NCBI GenBank assembly: GCA_003347645.1
Contig: QDFX01000013.1
Coordinates: 49,889 to 113,888, forward strand
From: Rhizobiaceae bacterium CPCC 101076
GTDB lineage: Bacteria > Pseudomonadota > Alphaproteobacteria > Rhizobiales > Methylopilaceae
DNA length: 64,000 nucleotides
Direction: 5' to 3'
Every line of letters starts with the position of its first letter. Position 1 is the stretch's first letter. Made by a program: the position numbers and the translations under genes. Shown here piece by piece: positions 20,316-29,187 of this stretch. The notes beneath the pieces were generated by a model, which was given only the letters and a program-made list of their open reading frames with translations, was not told where the DNA came from and ran no database searches.

Positions 20316-20946
20316 TCGACATTTCTGAACTCGCCGCACTGCTCGGCGTCTTCGCGCTTGCAGTCGTCGCACCCGGCGTGGATTTCGCATTCATCGTCCG
20401 CGAAAGCACCGGCTTCGGACGCCGCGCGGGGGTGATGGCGGCCTGGGGGCTCGCAGCCTCGATCCTCGTCCATGTCACCTACACTGTGCTCGGCGTCGGC
20501 CTGCTCGTCTCGCAGTCGATCCTGGCCTTCAACATCATCAAATGGGCGGGCGCGGCCTATCTGATCTTCATCGGCGTGATGTCGCTGCGCGCGCCCACTC
20601 CGGCGGCGCCGATTGCCCATGCCGACCCCCCGAGCAACGGCCGCTCACTGCTGCGCTCGTTCGGCATGGGCTTCCTGACCAATCTGCTGAATCCGAAGGC
20701 CGCCTTGTTCTTCGTTCGCTGTTCACGGTGCTCGTTTCGCACGAGACGCCGATACCGGTTCAGTTCGGCTATGGCACGATCATGGCGGTGATGGTCGGCG
20801 CCTGGTTCTCTCTGGTCGCGGTCTTCTTCACGACCAAGGCGATCCGGGCCGCCTATTCCCGTGCCGGACGCTGGATCAACCGGACGACGGGCGCGGTCTT
20901 CATCGCATTCGGGGTAAGGCTTGCCTTGCAGAAGGCGGCGCCGTGA
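20312..20946 (+). pseudogene. LysE/RhtB-family exporter gene with a single-base frameshift
   Basis: Reading from GTG at 20312 gives a good LysE/RhtB N-terminal half (FALAVVAPGVDFAFIVRES, then GFLTNLLNPKAALFFV). The frame breaks near 20714-20717. The C-terminal half (SLFTVLVSHETPIPVQFGYG through FIAFGVRLALQKAAP) continues in another frame to 20946. Adding one T in the GTTCG at 20714-20718 would restore a normal full-length protein of about 211 residues. It is either a recent loss-of-function deletion or a sequencing error. Both ends overlap neighbours by GTGA, showing an originally intact three-gene unit. Confidence 0.82.
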
Positions 20947-21344
20947 ATCTTCCTTCCGAAATCCTGGTTCTGGCGCTCGGCGTCGTCCTGCTCCTCGTCC
21001 ACATCACGCTGCAGAGCTCGATCGGAACGAAGGAACGCGGGCGGCAATGGAATGCGGGAGCGCGTGACGAGACGCAGCCGCTCATGAACCCGGTCGCGGG
21101 TCGCGCCGAGCGGGCGCTGAAGAACTATCTCGAGACGTTTCCGGCACTGGTCGCGCTGTCGCTGGCGCTTGCGGTCACGCAGAAGACCGGCGGCTGGGGC
21201 GCGGTCGGCGCCTGGCTGTGGTTCGCCGGGCGCGTCGTGTACATCCCGCTTTATCTGGCGGGCATTCCCTATGTCCGAACCTTGGTCTGGACCGTCGCGA
21301 CGATCGGGCTGTTCGTGATGCTGATGGTGCTGCTGTTCGGGTGA
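20943..21344 (+). CDS. MAPEG family membrane protein
   Basis: A 133-residue integral membrane protein with about four hydrophobic helices and the MAPEG signature region (ETQPLMNPVAGRAERALKNYLETFP). The superfamily includes microsomal glutathione transferases and eicosanoid enzymes, but most bacterial members are uncharacterised. It starts with GTG overlapping the stop of the LysE-type gene (GTGA), indicating translational coupling. A compound palindromic repeat follows the stop. Confidence 0.88.
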   Translation: MNLPSEILVLALGVVLLLVHITLQSSIGTKERGRQWNAGARDETQPLMNPVAGRAERALKNYLETFPALVALSLALAVTQKTGGWGAVGAWLWFAGRVVYIPLYLAGIPYVRTLVWTVATIGLFVMLMVLLFG

Positions 21345-21351
21345 TTACGTG

Positions 21352-21489
21352 TTCCGGGGCGCCGCGAAGCGGAGCCCCGGAACCTATACGCCGCGGCAAT
21401 TCCGTTGCCGTCATCCTCCGGCTTGACGGAGGATGACGGCTGTTAGCACCGGGGCTATGGATCCCGGGCTCGGCTTCGCCGCCCCGGGA
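21352..21489. repeat. Compound palindromic element (family A plus flanking inverted hairpins)
   Basis: Three hairpins in series. TTCCGGGGC/GCCCCGGAA lies at 21352-21360 and 21374-21382. The family A core GTCATCCTCCG/CGGAGGATGAC lies at 21410-21420 and 21427-21437. TCCCGGGC/GCCCCGGGA lies at 21462-21469 and 21481-21489. The first and third hairpins resemble inverted copies of each other, so the whole element is roughly symmetrical. It separates the convergent MAPEG and lactate permease genes. Confidence 0.82.
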
Positions 21490-21512
21490 CACGCGCAGTT
21501 TCATCTCACCCG

Positions 21513-23183
<1,671 letters not shown>

Positions 23184-23200
23184 TGGCGCTCCACCCCCCT

Positions 23201-23217
23201 ATGAATTATGAATTCAT
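23201..23217. promoter_or_regulatory. AT-rich palindrome upstream of the lactate permease gene
   Basis: ATGAATT is followed directly by the perfect 10-bp palindrome ATGAATTCAT (23208-23217), 18-34 bases upstream of the permease start. It stands out as AT-rich against a GC-rich background. It could be an operator, for example for a GntR-type lactate regulator, but no such regulator gene is nearby. Confidence 0.4.
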
Positions 23218-23386
23218 TTTGTGGTAAGAGGAGCGCCCCTAGGCCTGCAGTGCAACGTAGACCAAAGTCGAAATCCCCATCTGGTTGTCCCGATTTCCGA
23301 ACCGAACCCTCCACGTTGATGACACCCGAGGCCACCCCATATAGGGTTGCCGTCCGCTCCTCCCCGAAGCGCCCCACGAGAATCAA

Positions 23387-24787
23387 ATGTCCTACGATCT
23401 CATCGTCATCGGCACCGGCCCCGGCGGCTATGTGTGTGCGATTCGTGCTGCCCAGCTTGGCCTCAAGACGGCCGTCGTCGAGAAGCGGGCGACTTTCGGC
23501 GGAACCTGCCTAAACATCGGCTGCATTCCGTCGAAGGCGCTGCTGCATGCCTCGCACCTGTTCGACGAGGCGGGCCACAAATTCGCGGAGATGGGCATCG
23601 GCGTTCCGGCGCCGAAGCTCGACCTCTCCACGATGCAGGCGTTCAAGCAGAAGGGCGTCGACGGCAATGTGAAGGGCGTCGAATTCCTGCTGAAGAAGAA
23701 CAAGGTCGACAGCTTCTTCGGCAGCGGCTCGATCCCCTCGGCGGGCAAGGTCCTGGTGAAGGCCGAGGACGGCAGCGAGCAGGTGCTGGAAACGAAAAAC
23801 ATCGTCATCGCGACCGGCTCGGACGTGACAAGACTCCGCGGCGTCGAGATCGACGAGAAGCGGGTCGTTTCCTCGACCGGCGCTCTGGAACTCGACAAGC
23901 TGCCGGGCAGACTGCTGGTGATCGGCGGCGGCGTGATCGGCCTCGAACTCGGCTCGGTCTGGCGCCGCCTCGGCTCCGAGGTGACGGTGGTCGAGTTCCT
24001 CGATCGCATCCTGCCCGGCATGGATTCCGAGCTCGGTCGCAGCTTCGAGCGCATCCTTTCCAAGCAGGGAATGGTGTTCAAGCTCGGCTCGAAGGTGACC
24101 GGCGTCGACACGTCCGGTGATGTGCTGAAGGTCAGCGTCGCGCCGTCTGCCGGCGGCGATGCGGAGATCCTGGAAGCCGATGTCGTGCTGGTCGCGATCG
24201 GCCGCGTTCCATACACCGAGGGTCTCGGGCTCGAAGCCGCGGGCGTTCAGCTCGACCAGCGCGGTCGCATCGCGGTCGACGGCCATTACAAGTCGAGCGT
24301 GGACGGCATCTACGCCATCGGCGACGTGATCGACGGGCCGATGCTCGCACACAAGGCCGAGGACGAGGGCGTGGCGATCGCCGAGCTTCTCGCCGGCAAG
24401 GCCGGACATGTGAATTACGCCGTCATTCCGAACGTCGTCTATACCGACCCCGAGGTCGCTTCCGTCGGCCGGACGGAAGAAGAGCTGAAGGAGAACGGGA
24501 TCGATTACGCGATCGGCAAATTCCCGTTCACGGCGAACGGCCGCGCCAAGGCGAACGGCACGACGGACGGTTTCGTGAAGATCCTCGCCGATTCAAAGAC
24601 GGACGAGGTTCTCGGCGTGCACATCATCGGCCCCGATGCCGGGACGCTGATTGCGGAAGCTGCGATTGCGATGGAATTCGGCGCGTCGTCCGAGGATATC
24701 GCCCGGACCTGCCACGCTCACCCGACGCTGTCAGAAGCAGTCAAGGAAGCGGCGTTCGCGGTGGAGAAGCGCGCCATTCATATGTGA
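23387..24787 (+). CDS. lpd: Dihydrolipoyl dehydrogenase (E3)
   Basis: FAD enzyme that reoxidises the lipoyl groups of 2-oxoglutarate dehydrogenase and related complexes. The 466-residue product has [17 protein letters not shown] for FAD and the redox disulfide Cys41/Cys46 in [16 protein letters not shown]. The NAD motif is [15 protein letters not shown], and the catalytic His lies in [14 protein letters not shown] at the C-terminus. A 10-bp hairpin overlaps the stop codon. Confidence 0.98.
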   Translation: MSYDLIVIGTGPGGYVCAIRAAQLGLKTAVVEKRATFGGTCLNIGCIPSKALLHASHLFDEAGHKFAEMGIGVPAPKLDLSTMQAFKQKGVDGNVKGVEFLLKKNKVDSFFGSGSIPSAGKVLVKAEDGSEQVLETKNIVIATGSDVTRLRGVEIDEKRVVSSTGALELDKLPGRLLVIGGGVIGLELGSVWRRLGSEVTVVEFLDRILPGMDSELGRSFERILSKQGMVFKLGSKVTGVDTSGDVLKVSVAPSAGGDAEILEADVVLVAIGRVPYTEGLGLEAAGVQLDQRGRIAVDGHYKSSVDGIYAIGDVIDGPMLAHKAEDEGVAIAELLAGKAGHVNYAVIPNVVYTDPEVASVGRTEEELKENGIDYAIGKFPFTANGRAKANGTTDGFVKILADSKTDEVLGVHIIGPDAGTLIAEAAIAMEFGASSEDIARTCHAHPTLSEAVKEAAFAVEKRAIHM

Positions 24788-24805
24788 CGCCACACGGCGT
24801 CACAT
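24782..24805. terminator. Hairpin spanning the lpd stop codon
   Basis: ATGTGACGCC pairs perfectly with GGCGTCACAT around an ACAC loop, and the TGA stop of lpd lies inside the left arm. There is no T-run, so it is either a Rho-dependent or processing-type end. It separates lpd from the convergent 42-residue gene. Confidence 0.5.
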
Positions 24806-24808
24806 CAT

Positions 24809-24937
24809 TCAGCGTGCTTCGACCTGCGCGAACGTCGAGGGTGGGCCGTCCGTCTCGATGAGGGTGAACGGCAGCGACATGAAGACGAGCGCGGCGAAAT
24901 AGCAGCCGAGCAGGATCAGATTACGTTTAAGAGACAC
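24809..24937 (-). CDS. Small single-pass membrane protein (42 aa)
   Basis: A GTG start at 24937 is preceded by a near-ideal ribosome binding site (CGGAGG, 5-6 bases away). The product begins VSLKRNLILLGCYFAALVF, followed by MSLPFTLIETDGPPS and a short tail: a basic start, one transmembrane helix and a short outer segment. I do not recognise the family. It is convergent with lpd and about 100 bases from the xerC stop. The longer frame from 25033 adds residues unlike a coding start. Confidence 0.6.
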   Translation of the reverse strand: MSLKRNLILLGCYFAALVFMSLPFTLIETDGPPSTFAQVEAR

Positions 24938-25042
24938 GATAGCCTCCGGTTTCGAGTTGCGGCGGTTAATAGGTGTGCCCTGTTTCCGCCCGATGTCTTG
25001 CAATGTGTCGCCGAAGAAACGATTCCGGTTCACGCCTGAAGA

Positions 25043-25996
25043 TCAGGCGCGTGGATGAGCTGCGGCGTGCACCGCGATCAGCCTGGCGGAATCCACTTCG
25101 GTATAGATCTGCGTGGTAGAAAGACTTGCGTGGCCTAAAAGTTCCTGGATGGAACGAAGGTCACCGCCGCGCGCCAGGAGATGCGTCGCGAAGGAATGCC
25201 GCAAAGCGTGCGGGGTGGCGCTCTCCGGCAGGCCGAGCGCGCCTCGCATTTCCTGCATCGCGCGCTGGACGATGCGGGGTGACAGCGGCCCGCCTTTGGT
25301 ACCGCGGAACAGCGGTTCATCCGCCATCAGCGTCCAGGGACACAGCGCGATATAGACTTCCACCGCTTTTGCTACGGCCGGGATCACCGGCACGCCGCGC
25401 ATCTTGTTGCCCTTGCCGGTGACGGTGAGTCTCGCGGTCGCGCCGATCGGCGCTTCGGCGCGGGTGAGCGACAGCGCTTCAGCGATGCGGAGGCCACAGC
25501 CGTAGAGCAGTGCCAGCACGGCGGCATCTCGGGCGAGCACCCATGGCTCACGTTCTTCGCCGGCGCGGGTCTCGGCGTCGACGATTTTTCGGGCGGAGGA
25601 TGCGGCGAGAGGCTTCGGCAGGCTGCGCGCTATCTTCGGGGCGCGGATGGCGGTGAGCGCAGAGGCCGAGCCCTTGCCCGAGCGTTCCAGGAAGCGCGAG
25701 AAGCTGCGCGCGGCGGCCAATGCCCGCATGATCGAGCGGCTTTGCAACCCCTCGGAGCGGCGGCGCGCTAGGAAGGCACGGACATCGCGCGGGCCGAGAG
25801 ACTTGAGATCGTCGAGCGAAGCCGGACCGCCGAGATGGGTCTGGAGGAAGGTCAGGAAGAAGCGGACATCCCGCCCATATGCCTCGACCGATTTCGGCGA
25901 GAGGCGGCGCTCCGCGGCGAGATGCGTGGTCCAGGCGGAAAAGGCGGATTGGACGTCCGCTTTTACAGGCAGGGCGATGGAGGCGGCTTCGGGCAT
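25043..25996 (-). CDS. xerC: Tyrosine recombinase XerC
   Basis: Site-specific recombinase that resolves chromosome dimers at dif, with XerD. The 317-residue product has an N-terminal SAM-like core-binding domain (about residues 12-100). The catalytic domain carries Arg in LLYGCGLRIAEALSL, the HALRHSFATHLL motif, His in IQELLGHASLSTTQIY and the nucleophile Tyr in QIYTEV. No Shine-Dalgarno sequence is visible, and the start codon falls in a short hairpin. It follows the hybrid kinase gene by 44 bases. Confidence 0.94.
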   Translation of the reverse strand: MPEAASIALPVKADVQSAFSAWTTHLAAERRLSPKSVEAYGRDVRFFLTFLQTHLGGPASLDDLKSLGPRDVRAFLARRRSEGLQSRSIMRALAAARSFSRFLERSGKGSASALTAIRAPKIARSLPKPLAASSARKIVDAETRAGEEREPWVLARDAAVLALLYGCGLRIAEALSLTRAEAPIGATARLTVTGKGNKMRGVPVIPAVAKAVEVYIALCPWTLMADEPLFRGTKGGPLSPRIVQRAMQEMRGALGLPESATPHALRHSFATHLLARGGDLRSIQELLGHASLSTTQIYTEVDSARLIAVHAAAHPRA

Positions 25997-26011
25997 TTCA
26001 TGAGAATGCCC
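25991..26011 (-). promoter_or_regulatory. xerC: Hairpin covering the xerC start codon
   Basis: On the plus strand GGGCATT (25991-25997) pairs perfectly with AATGCCC (26005-26011) around a 7-base loop. In the mRNA this places the AUG of xerC in the 3' arm of the stem. Because no ribosome binding site precedes the start, this could limit translation, but a 7-bp stem may also be chance. Confidence 0.35.
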
Positions 26012-26040
26012 GAGCGGGATTTAAGGACTGGTGAGCGGCG

Positions 26041-27975
26041 TCAGGACGGCGCCAATTCGAGTCCCCTCAATCGTTCCACGAGCTCGGTCCACCGATAGGG
26101 TTTCGCGATAAACGCGGTATCGCCGAGCTGCATATTGGCTTTTTCGAGCGCCGGCAGCGGGAAGCCCGACGACAGCATCACCTTCATTTCCGGACGCAAC
26201 CGTCGCGCCTCGTGAAACAGATCAATGCCGCTCATGCCTCGTGGCATCACGACGTCGGTGAACAGCAGGTCGATGGGCCTGTCCCGCTTGAGGATCTCCA
26301 GCGCAATGATAGCGTCGGCGGCGGTGAGAACGTCATAGCCCAGGCTTTCGAACAGCTCGACCGCGACGATCATCACCTGCTCGTCGTCGTCGACCACTAG
26401 AACCGTCCTGCCGCCACGGCTGCGCGCGAGCGTGTCCTCAGCCGGCTCGCCGGCGGGAAGGTAGATCGTGACGGTGGTGCCTTCACCCTGGCGCGTGTGG
26501 ATGTCGATGTGGCCCTCCGACTGGCTGGCAAAGCCATAGACCTGGCTCAAGCCGAGGCCCGTCCCCTCACCAATCTTTTTCGTCGTGAAGAAGGGCTCGC
26601 AAGCGCGTGCCAGAACGTCGGCGGACATGCCTTCACCGGTGTCACTGACCGACACGCGCACATAGTGCCCGGGCTCGATCGACGACATCAGCAGGCGGCG
26701 AGGCTCGACCACCTCTTCGACGACCGTCGCTATTTCGATCGACCCCGTTCCGCCGCAGGCATCACGCGCATTGACCACCAGATTGAGCAGCGCGGCTTCG
26801 AACTGCGCGACATCGAGCATCGCCGTGCGCATCCCCACGGACAGGGTGACACCGACCGACATCGTATCCCCGATCGCGCGGCGCAGGATCGGCTCGAAGG
26901 TGTCGATCAGCTGGTTTGGATTGTGCTTTTCGAGACGCAGGGACTGTTTGCGAGCGAAGGCGAGAAGCTGGTTCGTCAACTTCGCGCCGCGTTCGGCGGC
27001 GAGGAGCGCGTTCTCCACGATCCGGACCTCGCGAGGTTCGGAGACCTTCCGCTTGAGCAGATCGAGGCTGGACACAATGACGGTAAGAAGATTGTTGAAG
27101 TCGTGCGCGACGCCGCCGGTCAATTGGCCAATCGCTTCCAGCTTCTGGGCCTGGAACAGCGCCTCCCGCGCCTGAGCCAGCGCTTCGGCCGATTTGTGCT
27201 GCTCGGTGACGTCGCGAGTGATCTTCGCGAAGCCGACCAATTCGCCTGCATCGTCGCGGATGGCATCGATGACAACACTTGCCCGAAAGCGGGTGCCATC
27301 CTTGCGAACACGCCAGCCCTCGCTCTCGAACTTGCCCTCTCGGGCGGCCGTGTCCAGCGCTCTGTTCGGTAAGTCGGTCGCGATGTCCTCGGGCGTATAG
27401 AAACGGGAAAAGTGCTGGCCGATGATCTCGTCCACGCCGTAGCCCTTGATGCGCTCGGCGCCGGGGTTCCAATTCGTGACCTGGCCTTGCGGATCGAGCA
27501 TGTAGATCGCGTAATCGGTCACCCCCTGGACGAGGATGCGGAAGCGGCGTTCGCTCTCCAAGAGTGCTTCGCGCGCTGCTTGACGCTCGGTGTTGTCACG
27601 CGTGATCTTAGCAAAGCCGATCAGCCGCCCCTTCGGATCGCGAATCGGATCGATCACGACATGGGCCCAGAAACGGGTGCCGTCCTTGCGGACCCGCCAG
27701 GCTTCGGTCTCGAACCTGCCCTCCCGCTCGGCCGTCGCGAGGGCACGTTCCGGCTCTCCGCGCTCTCGATCCTCGGACGTGTAGAACAACGAGAAATGGC
27801 TGCCGATGACCTCGGACGCCACATATCCCTTGAAACGCTCAGCCCCGCTGTTCCAGCTGCTGATTATCCCAGCGGGATCGAGCATGTAGATGGCGTAATC
27901 AGTAACCGCGTCGACCAGAAGCTTATAGCGCATCTCGGCTCCGAGCGAGGCGAGATGGTCTCCGGCAGCCTTCAT
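26041..27975 (-). CDS. Hybrid PAS-domain sensor histidine kinase with receiver domain
   Basis: A cytosolic hybrid kinase of about 644 residues. The order is PAS 1 (YKLLVDAVTDYAIYMLDPAG), PAS 2 (RILVQGVTDYAIYMLDPQG), a coiled linker, HisKA with the phospho-acceptor His in GGVAHDFNNLLT, HATPase with NLVVNARDA, DTGEGM and GEGTGLGLSQVYGF, and a receiver with the phospho-acceptor Asp in DLLFTDVVMP. The two PAS domains are near-duplicates sharing YAIYMLDP, WRVRKDGTRF and GFAKITRD. No transmembrane segment is visible. The start is uncertain: GTG at 28038 lies in a tandem repeat, ATG 27975 has no ribosome binding site, and ATG 27933 has GGAG. Confidence 0.9.
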   Translation of the reverse strand: MKAAGDHLASLGAEMRYKLLVDAVTDYAIYMLDPAGIISSWNSGAERFKGYVASEVIGSHFSLFYTSEDRERGEPERALATAEREGRFETEAWRVRKDGTRFWAHVVIDPIRDPKGRLIGFAKITRDNTERQAAREALLESERRFRILVQGVTDYAIYMLDPQGQVTNWNPGAERIKGYGVDEIIGQHFSRFYTPEDIATDLPNRALDTAAREGKFESEGWRVRKDGTRFRASVVIDAIRDDAGELVGFAKITRDVTEQHKSAEALAQAREALFQAQKLEAIGQLTGGVAHDFNNLLTVIVSSLDLLKRKVSEPREVRIVENALLAAERGAKLTNQLLAFARKQSLRLEKHNPNQLIDTFEPILRRAIGDTMSVGVTLSVGMRTAMLDVAQFEAALLNLVVNARDACGGTGSIEIATVVEEVVEPRRLLMSSIEPGHYVRVSVSDTGEGMSADVLARACEPFFTTKKIGEGTGLGLSQVYGFASQSEGHIDIHTRQGEGTTVTIYLPAGEPAEDTLARSRGGRTVLVVDDDEQVMIVAVELFESLGYDVLTAADAIIALEILKRDRPIDLLFTDVVMPRGMSGIDLFHEARRLRPEMKVMLSSGFPLPALEKANMQLGDTAFIAKPYRWTELVERLRGLELAPS

Positions 27976-28012
27976 TGTGGCGGTATCGCTTTCAGGACCG
28001 CGGGGCAAATAC

Positions 28013-28054
28013 GACACTGTGACACCGTGGGAGGACACTGTGACACCGTGGGAG
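28013..28054. repeat. Two exact tandem copies of a 21-bp unit upstream of the hybrid kinase
   Basis: The unit at 28013-28033, beginning GACACTGTGACACC, is repeated without change at 28034-28054. Each copy carries the TGTGACACC core. It lies in the gap between the transaldolase stop and the kinase start. The 21-bp period equals two helical turns, which would suit a tandem protein-binding site, but simple slippage duplication explains it equally well. Confidence 0.7.
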
Positions 28055-28111
28055 GGGCGAATGAAAGTAAAGTCGCCCGCTCCCGTTTGGTTCCAACAAT
28101 TTCGTGAGTGG

Positions 28112-28768
28112 TCACGCGATCGTCTGACCGGTCTTCTTCCAGTCGGATACGAACTGTTCGAGGCCCTTGTCGGTCAGCGGGTGCTTGACCAGGCTCTTGA
28201 TGACCGCGGCCGGGCAGGTACAGACGTCGGCGCCGATCAGGGCGGCTTCCTTGACGTGGTTCGGCGAGCGGATCGAGGCGGCGAGGATTTCGGTCTCGAT
28301 GGTCGGGTAGTTGTCGTAGATCTGGCGGATCTCGGCGATAAGGTCCATGCCGTCGAGGTTGATGTCGTCGAGGCGGCCGATGAAGGGCGAGATGAAGCTC
28401 GCGCCAGCCTTGGCGGCGAGCAGAGCCTGGTTCGCCGAGAAGCAGAGCGTGACGTTGACCATCGTGCCTTCAGAACGGAAGGTGCGGCAGGCCTTGAGGC
28501 CGTCGAGGGTCAGCGGCACCTTGATGACGATGTTCGAGGCGATCTTCGCGAGCTCACGGCCTTCCTTGAGCATGCCGTCGAGATCGGTGGCCGCGACTTC
28601 GGCCGAGACCGGCCCGGAGGTCACGTCACAGATCTCCTTCAGGATGTCGCTATAGGGACGATTGGCTTTAAGCACGAGCGACGGATTGGTGGTGACGCCA
28701 TCGATCAGGCCGGCTTCGGCCAGTTCACGGATCTCAGCAACATCGGCGGTGTCAGCGAAGAATTTCAT
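28112..28768 (-). CDS. tal: Transaldolase (small, fructose-6-phosphate aldolase-like type)
   Basis: A 218-residue class I aldolase of the pentose phosphate pathway. It starts [16 protein letters not shown], has the family motif GVTTNPSL, the Schiff-base Lys83 in NIVIKVPLT, and [29 protein letters not shown]. The length and motifs match the short TalC-like transaldolases of alphaproteobacteria. The longer frame from 28801 overlaps the divergent VOC gene start and is rejected. It lies upstream of the hybrid kinase and may be transcribed with it. Confidence 0.95.
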   Translation of the reverse strand: MKFFADTADVAEIRELAEAGLIDGVTTNPSLVLKANRPYSDILKEICDVTSGPVSAEVAATDLDGMLKEGRELAKIASNIVIKVPLTLDGLKACRTFRSEGTMVNVTLCFSANQALLAAKAGASFISPFIGRLDDINLDGMDLIAEIRQIYDNYPTIETEILAASIRSPNHVKEAALIGADVCTCPAAVIKSLVKHPLTDKGLEQFVSDWKKTGQTIA

Positions 28769-28800
28769 GGGTAAGGTCTCGCGGGTTCCGGGAAACGACA

Positions 28801-29187
28801 ATGATCATTGATCATATAGGCCTTGGCGTGGGCGATTATGACAAGGCCAAAGAGTTTTATTCAGCCGCGCTCGCGCCGCTAGGCCTGTCGCTGCTGACGG
28901 AAGTCGTCCAGCAGGACGGGATCAACAAGGCCGCGGGCTTCGGGCGCGACGACGAGCAGGCGTTCTGGATCGGCTCCGAGGGAAAGACCACGCCTCCCAT
29001 GCATTTCGCCTTCATCGCCGAGAGCCGCGCCGGGGTCGACGGCTTCTATCACGCGGCCATGGCAAGCGGCGGCCGCGACAACGGCGCGCCCGGACTGCGC
29101 GAACAGTACCACCCGAACTATTACGCCGCCTTCGTGTTCGATCCCGACGGCCACAATATCGAAGCGGTCTGCCACAAACCCGAATGA
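28801..29187 (+). CDS. VOC (glyoxalase-like) family protein
   Basis: A 128-residue VOC-fold protein with [27 protein letters not shown] at the N-terminus and [23 protein letters not shown] at the C-terminus. The His and Glu at the two ends fit metal-ligand positions of the fold. The substrate is unknown. Its stop overlaps the priA start (ATGA), so it is translationally coupled to priA, and its start is 32 bases from the divergent tal start. Confidence 0.9.
   Translation: MIIDHIGLGVGDYDKAKEFYSAALAPLGLSLLTEVVQQDGINKAAGFGRDDEQAFWIGSEGKTTPPMHFAFIAESRAGVDGFYHAAMASGGRDNGAPGLREQYHPNYYAAFVFDPDGHNIEAVCHKPE

Noticed and set aside
20700..20730. Programmed ribosomal frameshift in the LysE-type gene
   Set aside because: No slippery heptamer or downstream pseudoknot is evident; a simple one-base deletion or read error explains the break better.
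28801..28817. ATGATC-ATT-GATCAT palindrome resembling an Fnr/FixK site
   Set aside because: It lies at the start of the VOC coding sequence and is explained by the codons for MIIDH; it does not fit the TTGAT-N4-ATCAA pattern.
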